Source of the DNA: Desulfobulbaceae bacterium UBA5628
GTDB lineage: Bacteria > Desulfobacterota > Desulfobulbia > Desulfobulbales > Desulfurivibrionaceae
Direction: 5' to 3'
Assembly (NCBI GenBank): GCA_002421565.1
Contig: DIKC01000197.1
Location: 15,446-23,093, forward strand
Length of the DNA stretch: 7,648 bases
Part shown: positions 1-5,938 of the stretch, piece by piece
How the letters are laid out: each line of letters starts with the position of its first letter
Position numbering within the stretch: position 1 is the stretch's first letter
Notes under the pieces: model-generated
The model's input: only the letters and a program-made list of their open reading frames with translations
Databases searched by the model: none
Told to the model about the DNA's origin: nothing
Translations under genes and position numbers: made by a program

Positions 1-252
1 CATATCTACGGTGAAAAAGAGATGGGCGGCACCGCCTGGATGTATCTCTCCGGGGTGCCTTTCAATGAGGTCGGCTTCGACACCAAGCTCGGTAGCGAGC
101 CGGTGATTTCCTACGTCAAGGAGTTTCTTGCCATTGTGCCGATGGTACTCACCATCTGGCCCGCCCTCTTTACCGGCTTTTATCTGCTCGCCAACCGGAA
201 GGAAGCCAACGCCAAGGATCAAGATAAGAAGGCAGAGGGGGTGAAATCATGA
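1..252 (+). CDS. C-terminal part of a membrane-anchored 4Fe-4S electron-transfer subunit (HybA/HmcB-like), 5' end outside the window
   Basis: The frame is open from base 1, so the gene begins upstream; 83 C-terminal residues are visible. The stretch GGTAWMYLSGVPFNEVGF resembles the conserved region after the last cluster-binding segment of HybA/HmcB-type ferredoxin subunits. One hydrophobic helix follows (about residues 44-67 of the visible part), then a short, charged, Lys-rich tail, presumably cytoplasmic. In this family the subunit carries several 4Fe-4S clusters on the periplasmic side and passes electrons between a periplasmic partner (hydrogenase or multihaem cytochrome c) and a NrfD-type membrane subunit. 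The cluster cysteines lie outside the window and cannot be checked. The stop overlaps the next start as ATGA, implying translational coupling with the HybB-like gene. The family call rests on the short motif, the terminal helix and the neighbour; the exact complex is unknown. Confidence 0.75.
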   Translation, partial: HIYGEKEMGGTAWMYLSGVPFNEVGFDTKLGSEPVISYVKEFLAIVPMVLTIWPALFTGFYLLANRKEANAKDQDKKAEGVKS

Positions 253-1499
253 ATCGACTGAAAGCAAAAGGTTTCCGGCCGATCGACTCCCTGCGCAAGC
301 CGGACGGCACGTCGTGGAGTGTTAAGGAAAAACTGCTTCTGGGGCTGACTCCCGGAGAATATCTTTCCGCCCAGTTGCGTAATCCGTTCAACTGGCTGCT
401 GGCTTTGATTTTCGTGGTGGGGGTGCCGATCATCATCGGTCGCTTCATTCACGGCCTGGGGTGGGTCACCCACAGTTCCTATGAATATCCCTGGGGGCTG
501 TTTCTGTCCTGGGGGCTTTTTACCATGGTGCCGCTTTCCGCCTCCGGCTTCATGATGGGTACCACAGTGGAACTCTTCGGCCGTAGCGACTTCAAACCCA
601 TTGAACGACTCGGCCTGCTCAACGGCCTGCTCGGCTATCTGTTTGCGGTCATGTTTCTCCAAGTTGACCTGGGCCAGCCCTGGCGGCTGATTTATCCCAT
701 GTTCGTCTCCCTGGGGCCGGCGGCGGTGCTCTTCCTGGTGGCCTGGCATGTGGCCACCTATCTTTCGGTGCAGGTCGCCGAATTGGTGCCGGCCTTTTCC
801 GAATGGATGGGGATACCCAAGGCCAAGAAATTTGTCAAGCGCCTGGTGCTGGGGCTGACCGTGGCCGGAATTATTCTTTCAACCCTTCATCAAGGGGCCT
901 TGGGGGCGCTTTTCACTTATGCTCCCGGCAAGGTTCATCCCCTTTGGTATTCCGCCTCATTTCAATGGTTCCATTTCTTCTGTTCCGCGGTTTTTGCCGG
1001 CCTTTCCATGCTGATCGTGGTCAGTACCCTGACCAAGTGGTTTATGCGCTGGCGTTGCGATGAAACCTTCCTGAAGGCATTGGATCGACTGACCCTTGGA
1101 CTGGCCAAGGGTGCGGCCCTGGCCCTGATCACCTATCTGGTGATCAAGTTCATCGGGGTTGCCCATGACAATGACTGGCAGTACCTGTTCAGCGGCTGGG
1201 GCCAGTGGTTCATGCTGGAGATGATAGTCGGGGTGATCATCCCCCTGGTGCTCTTCACTTCGGCGGTGCGCAACCAGAATGCGGTCACCGCCCGTTGGGG
1301 AGCCTTGCTGGCGGTACTGGGAATTGCCCTTAACCGCTTGAATACGGCCCTGATCACCTTTAATTGGAATTTGTACCAGGAGATTCCCCACTGGCGCGAA
1401 GTGGTGATCACGATTACGATTTACTCCGCTTATATCCTGATTTATCGGGCGGTTTTGGCAAGATTGCCGATTCTGTTCACCTGGAAGGACCAGCCGTAA
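249..1499 (+). CDS. NrfD/HybB-family integral membrane subunit of a quinone-linked redox complex (HybB/HmcC-like)
   Basis: This is a 416-residue polytopic membrane protein with about ten hydrophobic helices (near residues 48-66, 80-104, 122-140, 152-176, 199-220, 238-262, 286-304, 320-340, 350-371, 386-408). HybB-like landmarks are HQGALGALF at 214-222, KVHPLWY at 228-234 and a C-terminal ARLPILF at 403-409, which parallel the HQSSMGSL, KVHPLW and RLLPIL segments of E. coli HybB. The length is close to HybB (about 390) plus a longer cytoplasmic N-terminal arm. Family members exchange electrons between the quinone pool and a ferredoxin-like partner; the partner here is the overlapping upstream gene. 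The start is fixed by the ATGA overlap and a purine-rich GAGGGGGTG just upstream. No hydrogenase or multihaem cytochrome is in view, so Hyb, Hmc or another NrfD complex cannot be separated. Automated annotation often labels such proteins Ni/Fe-hydrogenase cytochrome b subunit, although no haem site is evident to me. Confidence 0.88.
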   Translation: MNRLKAKGFRPIDSLRKPDGTSWSVKEKLLLGLTPGEYLSAQLRNPFNWLLALIFVVGVPIIIGRFIHGLGWVTHSSYEYPWGLFLSWGLFTMVPLSASGFMMGTTVELFGRSDFKPIERLGLLNGLLGYLFAVMFLQVDLGQPWRLIYPMFVSLGPAAVLFLVAWHVATYLSVQVAELVPAFSEWMGIPKAKKFVKRLVLGLTVAGIILSTLHQGALGALFTYAPGKVHPLWYSASFQWFHFFCSAVFAGLSMLIVVSTLTKWFMRWRCDETFLKALDRLTLGLAKGAALALITYLVIKFIGVAHDNDWQYLFSGWGQWFMLEMIVGVIIPLVLFTSAVRNQNAVTARWGALLAVLGIALNRLNTALITFNWNLYQEIPHWREVVITITIYSAYILIYRAVLARLPILFTWKDQP

Positions 1500-1525
1500 C
1501 GGTGGTTCGTTTCCTTAATCCCTGG

Positions 1526-1560
1526 GCGCCGGGGGGGCCTTGCCCGGCGCTCAGGCCCCC
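1526..1560 (+). promoter_or_regulatory. Two overlapping, mutually exclusive hairpins between the HybB-like and kinase genes
   Basis: GCGCCGGG (1526-1533) is the perfect reverse complement of CCCGGCGC (1543-1550), giving an 8-bp GC stem with a 9-base loop. GGGGGCCT (1533-1540) is also the perfect reverse complement of AGGCCCCC (1553-1560), giving a second 8-bp stem with a 12-base loop. The second left arm lies in the first loop and the first right arm lies in the second loop, so both cannot form together. Neither is followed by a T-run, so a standard intrinsic terminator is unlikely. The second stem ends three bases before the kinase ribosome binding site. A role in translation or readthrough is inference. 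Confidence 0.5.
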
Positions 1561-1562
1561 GC

Positions 1563-1569
1563 AAAGGAG
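1563..1569 (+). promoter_or_regulatory. Ribosome binding site of the histidine kinase gene
   Basis: AAAGGAG sits six bases before the ATG at 1576. It selects this start over the in-frame ATG at 1540, which lies within the hairpin region, has no comparable site and would add 12 residues unlike a signal-anchor N-terminus. Confidence 0.8.
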
Positions 1570-1575
1570 CGGCTT

Positions 1576-2841
1576 ATGGCCTTGAAAAGGCTAGTCCTGT
1601 TCGCGATCCTGGGGGTAGGTCTGCTTTTGGCCATGCTGCTCAGTCTGGGCCTGCGGCAGTATTCCCTTTATAACGGCCACAAGGCAATCGCCGATCAAAC
1701 CGAAACCCTGCTTTTCCGCTTTACCGTAATCAGAGAACAATTAAGCGAGGAGTTGTTCCAGGTGGAAGCGATCGACTTGGGTGGGGTATCCCTTTCTCTG
1801 GAGCAGTTCAACTCTTCTCTCTCCGCGGTTCTGGCTGACCGCCGGATTCCCGACGAATACAAGCTGGGTTTTATGCAGGCCGTGGATTTGCCGGGGATGG
1901 TGGTGCTGGTGCGCCAGCTTGAGCTCCGTCCCAATGCCTCGGAGCTGCGGCGTAATCTGAATCGGGAACTGCGGGTTCTGGGGGAGAGGTTGCTGCTTTT
2001 TGATCGTCTGGTAAGGGAACAGGCCAGGCGGCAACTGATCGGATTTCAGAGTATGCTGATCGGCGCTCTGGCCCTGCTTTTGGCCGGCGCCCTGGCGTCT
2101 ATGCTGGTTGGTTATCGGCGTTTGGTGTTGCCCTTTCTGGCTGAACGGGAAGATGGCGGCAAGGAGAGCGATAACCGTCGGCCGGCTGCCGCCGGTGCGT
2201 CCTTGTTGGCCGGGCCGGTGGCCTCGGATGGGGTGGTGATGGGGATTGCCCACGAGGTGAACGATCTGGCCAACGGGATGATCAATTACGCCCAGGTGCT
2301 GGCCGATGAACTGCAAGACCGTCCCGGCCAGCGGGAAATCGCCGCCAAGATGATCGCCACCGGTGAGCAGTTGGCCGGGATCATGAAGAAAACCATCTTT
2401 TACAGCCGGGGCGACGAGGAGGAGTTCCTTCCCCTGGCCGAGGTGCTGGCCGACGCGGTTTTGCTGGGCCGTTACGCCCTCAAGAGCTCCGGCATCCAGG
2501 TGGAGATGGACCTGCCCGCCGATTTCCCGGCCCTGCCGGTCAATGCCCGGCGGATGCAGCAGGTTTTCCTGGTTCTCTTCGAGGATGCCCGCCGGGTTCT
2601 CAACCTCCACTATCCGGCCAAGGATGCCAACAAGCGCTTCCGGATTCACGGCGAAATCCGCAGCCGGGAGCAGGGGCGTTGCCTGCAATTATCCTTGGGC
2701 GATCAGATGGGATTCATGGCAACGGCGGAAGGGGAGGGGTTCGGTCGGCTCCAGGAGATTGTCGCGCAGCAGGGCGGCGCCCTCAAGATCGAGGCCGCTT
2801 CCGGCCGCCACCCGGCCATCATCCTGGAGTTTCCCTGCTGA
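1576..2841 (+). CDS. Membrane sensor histidine kinase with a degenerate ATP-binding domain
   Basis: The protein has 421 residues. Helix 1 (about 5-26) and helix 2 (about 154-180) flank a roughly 125-residue, probably periplasmic, mainly helical domain that I cannot assign. A short linker without recognisable HAMP or PAS leads to the dimerisation/phospho-acceptor domain, with H-box IAHEVNDLANGMINYAQ and acceptor His226. The following catalytic domain is eroded. At the N-box, where relatives have NLLxNA, the two Asn positions are Val333 and Asp337. The G1 region keeps Asp376 but not the DxGxG glycine spacing. The F-box and ATP lid are essentially absent, with only a few residues before GEGFG (386-390), which matches the G2 box. 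ATP binding is therefore doubtful; it may act as phosphatase, phosphotransferase or pseudokinase. No response regulator is in the window. It follows the redox module by 76 bases and may be cotranscribed. Histidine kinase ancestry is secure; activity is not. Confidence 0.85.
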   Translation: MALKRLVLFAILGVGLLLAMLLSLGLRQYSLYNGHKAIADQTETLLFRFTVIREQLSEELFQVEAIDLGGVSLSLEQFNSSLSAVLADRRIPDEYKLGFMQAVDLPGMVVLVRQLELRPNASELRRNLNRELRVLGERLLLFDRLVREQARRQLIGFQSMLIGALALLLAGALASMLVGYRRLVLPFLAEREDGGKESDNRRPAAAGASLLAGPVASDGVVMGIAHEVNDLANGMINYAQVLADELQDRPGQREIAAKMIATGEQLAGIMKKTIFYSRGDEEEFLPLAEVLADAVLLGRYALKSSGIQVEMDLPADFPALPVNARRMQQVFLVLFEDARRVLNLHYPAKDANKRFRIHGEIRSREQGRCLQLSLGDQMGFMATAEGEGFGRLQEIVAQQGGALKIEAASGRHPAIILEFPC

Positions 2842-2884
2842 AAAAAGCGCGGCCCGGGAACGGCGTAAAGCCATGCCCGGGCCG
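2841..2884 (-). terminator. Intrinsic terminator of the PxxKW gene
   Basis: Read on the minus strand, a 9-bp GC stem (arms 2876-2884 and 2850-2858) encloses a 17-base loop, which holds a nested GGC/GCC pair (2862-2864 with 2870-2872). Three bases of spacer and then six T follow (plus-strand A-run 2841-2846). The U-tract begins right at the last base of the kinase stop codon. On the plus strand the same stem is followed by an A-run, so it is not a canonical terminator for the kinase. Confidence 0.78.
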
Positions 2885-2913
2885 GCGAAAAAAGCTTGGA
2901 TGAAAAGACGGGC

Positions 2914-3183
2914 TTACTTCTTGCCTTTGTTGGCGGCCCGCTTGGAAGCCTTGAGGGGGTTGACCTTGACCGAGGCGGTAATCACCTCCGGCTTGGCGTG
3001 GGTGGCGAAGTTGCAGATCCCCAGCCGCCACTTGGCCTCGGGAGAGAGGAAGGTCTGGCAGTAACGGTTGGTCTCAACCTCCACCACCCGGCCGCAGCCT
3101 TCGCATTGTTCGATCACTGTCTTGAAACCGCCGCTGGTGTATTTTTCCAGGCCGCTTTGCGCGGCTGCCGCTGCCTTTGCCAT
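2914..3183 (-). CDS. PxxKW family cysteine-rich protein
   Basis: This is a small soluble protein of 89 residues. A Lys/Ala-rich N-terminus is followed by EQCEGC (25-30), Cys42, the family-naming PEAKW at 48-52, then GICNFATH (55-62) and a basic tail with NPLKASKRAANKGKK. Cys27, Cys30, Cys42, Cys57 and possibly His62 could form one metal site of zinc-ribbon or rubredoxin-like character; that is inference. The family is known to me mainly from sulfate reducers and relatives, with the core and the basic tail conserved and no established function. I chose the ATG at 3183, because AGGAGG lies eight bases before it; the longer frame to 3213 lacks a better site. It has its own promoter and terminator, so it is probably monocistronic although it lies downstream of valS on the same strand. 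The basic tail could suggest nucleic-acid or ribosome contact, but this is untested. Confidence 0.85.
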   Translation of the reverse strand: MAKAAAAAQSGLEKYTSGGFKTVIEQCEGCGRVVEVETNRYCQTFLSPEAKWRLGICNFATHAKPEVITASVKVNPLKASKRAANKGKK

Positions 3184-3191
3184 CTTCCTGA

Positions 3192-3197
3192 CCTCCT
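3192..3197 (-). promoter_or_regulatory. Strong Shine-Dalgarno of the PxxKW gene
   Basis: On the minus strand AGGAGG stands eight bases before the ATG at 3183. It is the best ribosome binding site in the window and decides the start in favour of the 89-residue product. Confidence 0.85.
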
Positions 3198-3250
3198 GAA
3201 ACTTTCCTGTCAAACCAGGGGAATTTTTAAGCGATATTGCTGAAAGAGGC

Positions 3251-3279
3251 TATATAAAGAAAAAAGCCCCGGCTGTCAA
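3251..3279 (-). promoter_or_regulatory. Sigma-70 type promoter of the PxxKW gene
   Basis: On the minus strand a perfect TTGACA (3279-3274) is followed, after exactly 17 bases, by TATATA (3256-3251), which matches 4 of 6 consensus positions. The predicted transcription start near 3244 gives a leader of about 60 bases. The -35 box begins about ten bases after the valS stop codon. An 8-base copy of the -35 region (TTTGACAG) recurs in the leader at 3214-3207 but has no -10 partner. Confidence 0.7.
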
Positions 3280-3289
3280 ACTAAAAACA

Positions 3290-5938
3290 TTAACGCAGTT
3301 CTTCCAGGCGGGCCAGGTTGTCCTTGATCCGGGCCAGGGTGGCGGTCAGTTCCGCCTCCTTTTCCCGTTCCTTGGTCACCACCTCGGGCGGGGCGTTGGC
3401 CATGAATTTCTCGTTGTTCAACTTGCCCTGAACCCGGGCCAGTTCCCCTTGGGTTTTGCCCGCTTCCTTTTCCAGCTTGGCGCTTTCCGCCGCCACATCC
3501 ACCAGACCGGCCAGGGGCACGAAAATTTCCAGATCCTGTTCGATGTGAGAGGCCGCACCCTTGGGTCGGCTGCCGGTTTCCTGGATGTCCAGGGCAACGC
3601 TGCGGGTCAGGTTCATCAGCGAAGCGCTCAGTTCGGCCAGTTGCGCCCGTTTGCCCGGGTCGGGGCAAACAATGGCGACCTTGATCTCGGCCGAGGGGTG
3701 GAGCATGTTTTCGCTGCGGATGGTGCGGATGCCGCCCACCACGGTCATGAACAGGGCGGCCTTGCTTTCCGCCGCCGGATTGCGCCAGGCCGGTTCTTCC
3801 TTGGGGAACGGCGCCACCATGATGCTCTCCCGCTCACCCGGCAGGGCATGCCAGATTTCCTCGGTGACAAAGGGGGTGATCGGGTGGAGCAGCTTGAGGA
3901 TGCTTTCCAGGGCCAGCAGCAGCACGCTCCGGGCCTGGTCGCGCCCCGCCTGGTCGTCGCCGTACAACTCGGGCTTGATCCATTCCAGGTACCAGTCGCA
4001 GAACTCCCGCCAGACAAACTGGTAGATGGCCGAGGCCGCGTCGTTGAAGCGGTATTCGTCCAAGGCCCGCCGCATCTCGCTGCTCACCGCCCCCACCCGG
4101 CTTAAAATCCACTGATGGGGCAGGCTCAACCCGGCCGGGTCAAGGGCCGCCGTTGCCGGCTGGTGCTCGGCCACGTGCATCAGGGTGAAGCGGGCCGCGT
4201 TCCAGATCTTGTTGATGAAGTGGCGGTAGCCCTCGATTCGTTCCTCGGCCAGGCGGATGTCCCGGCCCTGGGCGGCAAAGGCGGCCAGGGTGAAGCGAAG
4301 GGCGTCGGTGCCGTACTGGTCCATCAGTTCCAGGGGATTGAGGACATTGCCCTTGGATTTGCTCATCTTGTGGCCGTGCTTGTCGCGGATCAGGGCGTGG
4401 AGGTAAACGTCGCGGAAAGGCACCTCGTCCATGAAATGGAGCCCCATCATCATCATCCGGGCGACCCAGAAAAAGAGAATGTCAAAGCTGGTGATCAGGA
4501 CGCTGGTGGGGTAGAACATCGCCAGTTCCTTGGTCTTGTCCGGCCAGCCCAGGGTGGAGAAGGGCCAGAGGGCCGAGGAAAACCAGGTGTCGAGGACATC
4601 GCTTTCCTGCTGCAACTCGCGGCTACCGCACTTGTCGCACTGCTCCGGGTCGGTTTCGCTGACCAGCAGCGCCCCGCACTGTTGGCAGGTCCAGGCCGGA
4701 ATCCGGTGGCCCCACCAGATCTGGCGGGAGATGCACCAGTCGCGGATGTTGTCCATCCAGTCGTAAAAGGTGTTGTGCCACATCTTGGGCAGGAGGCGGA
4801 TTTTTTCCTCCCGCACCGCGGCCGAGGCCCGTTCGGCCAGGGGTTTTACCCGCACGAACCACTGCTGGGAAAGGGCCGGCTCCACCACCGTCTGGCAGCG
4901 GTAGCAATGGCCCACCCCGTGCTGGTGGGGTTCGATTTTTTCCAGCAGGCCGGCGGCCTCCAGATCGGCCACCACCTTTTCCCGGCAGGCGAAGCGATCC
5001 AGCCCGGCATAGGGGCCGGCGGCCTCGTTCATCCGCCCCTGATCGTCCATTACCTTGAGGATCGGCAGGTCGTGGCGGCGGCCGATTTCAAAGTCGTTGA
5101 GATCGTGGGCCGGGGTCACCTTGAGCGCCCCGGAGCCGAATTCCAGTTCCACATGGGTATCGAAGACCACCGGGATTTCCCGCTCGCTAAGGGGCAGCCG
5201 CACCTTGCCCCCCTTGAGATGCTGGTAGCGTTCGTCCCCCGGATGAACCGCCACCGCCGTATCGCCGAGCATGGTTTCCGGCCGGGTGGTGGCCACCACC
5301 AGATGGCCGCTGCCGTCGGCCAGGGGATAGCGGATGTGGTAGAGCTTGCCGTCGGTGGGTTCGTGTTCCACCTCCAGGTCGGCCAGGGCGGTCTGGCAGC
5401 GGGGGCACCAGTTGATGATGTAGTCGCCCTGGTAGATCAGCCCTTCCTTGTAGAGGCGGACAAAAACCGCCCGCACCGCCTTGGAAAGCCCCTCGTCCAT
5501 GGTGAATCGTTCCCGGTCCCAGTCGCAGGAGCAGCCCAGCCGTTTAAGCTGGTTGATGATCTGGCCGCCCGATTCCTCCTTCCACTTCCAGACCCGTTCG
5601 ATGAATTTGGCCCGGCCCAAGTCCTGGCGGCTGACCCCTTCGGCGGCCAGTTGCCGCTCCACCACGTTCTGGGTGGCGATCCCGGCATGGTCGGTGCCGG
5701 GCAGCCAGAGCACGTTGTAGCCGTCCATCCGGCGGTAGCGCACCAGGATGTCCTGCATGGTGTTGTTCAGGGCATGGCCGACATGGAGCACCCCGGTGAC
5801 GTTGGGGGGCGGAATGACGATGGAAAAGGAGGGCCGCTTTTCATCCAGGGTGGCCCGGAAGTTTTTGTCCGCCAGCCATTTCTGGTACCAGTGATCCTCG
5901 ATTTCCCGGAATTCATAGGCCTTGCTCAGTTCGCGCAT
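3290..5938 (-). CDS. valS: Valyl-tRNA synthetase
   Basis: This cytoplasmic class I aminoacyl-tRNA synthetase charges tRNA-Val with valine using ATP. It has 882 residues, close to the roughly 880-residue Bacillus-type enzymes. PPPNVTGVLHVGHAL (43-57) contains the HIGH signature HVGH at 52-55. The CP1 editing domain, which hydrolyses mischarged Thr-tRNA, is marked by TTRPE (217-221) and AHDLNDFEIG starting at 277. CxxC pairs (WTCQQC and CDKC) precede DVLDTWFSSALWPFS, as in relatives. KMSKS is at 524-528, then the anticodon-binding domain and a C-terminal coiled-coil arm rich in Lys, Glu and Leu. I chose the ATG at 5938, which shares one base with the preceding dGTPase stop (TGATG), with GGAG nine bases upstream. 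An in-frame GTG at 5953 lacks a site. No T-box or other leader precedes it, so regulation probably follows the dGTPase promoter. No key motif is missing. Confidence 0.97.
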   Translation of the reverse strand: MRELSKAYEFREIEDHWYQKWLADKNFRATLDEKRPSFSIVIPPPNVTGVLHVGHALNNTMQDILVRYRRMDGYNVLWLPGTDHAGIATQNVVERQLAAEGVSRQDLGRAKFIERVWKWKEESGGQIINQLKRLGCSCDWDRERFTMDEGLSKAVRAVFVRLYKEGLIYQGDYIINWCPRCQTALADLEVEHEPTDGKLYHIRYPLADGSGHLVVATTRPETMLGDTAVAVHPGDERYQHLKGGKVRLPLSEREIPVVFDTHVELEFGSGALKVTPAHDLNDFEIGRRHDLPILKVMDDQGRMNEAAGPYAGLDRFACREKVVADLEAAGLLEKIEPHQHGVGHCYRCQTVVEPALSQQWFVRVKPLAERASAAVREEKIRLLPKMWHNTFYDWMDNIRDWCISRQIWWGHRIPAWTCQQCGALLVSETDPEQCDKCGSRELQQESDVLDTWFSSALWPFSTLGWPDKTKELAMFYPTSVLITSFDILFFWVARMMMMGLHFMDEVPFRDVYLHALIRDKHGHKMSKSKGNVLNPLELMDQYGTDALRFTLAAFAAQGRDIRLAEERIEGYRHFINKIWNAARFTLMHVAEHQPATAALDPAGLSLPHQWILSRVGAVSSEMRRALDEYRFNDAASAIYQFVWREFCDWYLEWIKPELYGDDQAGRDQARSVLLLALESILKLLHPITPFVTEEIWHALPGERESIMVAPFPKEEPAWRNPAAESKAALFMTVVGGIRTIRSENMLHPSAEIKVAIVCPDPGKRAQLAELSASLMNLTRSVALDIQETGSRPKGAASHIEQDLEIFVPLAGLVDVAAESAKLEKEAGKTQGELARVQGKLNNEKFMANAPPEVVTKEREKEAELTATLARIKDNLARLEELR

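Noticed and set aside
219..749. 176-codon open frame on the minus strand
   Set aside because: It is antisense to the HybB-like gene and rich in His, Gln and Pro; a shadow of codon bias.
1540..1575. Upstream ATG at 1540 as start of the kinase
   Set aside because: It lies inside the hairpin region without a ribosome binding site, whereas the ATG at 1576 has AAAGGAG six bases before it and starts directly with the membrane helix.
1741..2688. 315-codon open frame on the minus strand
   Set aside because: It is antisense to the kinase, rich in Gln, His and Pro, and without a domain or ribosome binding site.
3261..3277. Possible valS terminator (minus-strand AGCCGGGGCT followed by T6)
   Set aside because: Only a three-base stem with a tiny loop is possible, so there is a U-tract without a usable hairpin. 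The stretch is better explained as the spacer of the PxxKW promoter. How valS transcription ends is unresolved.
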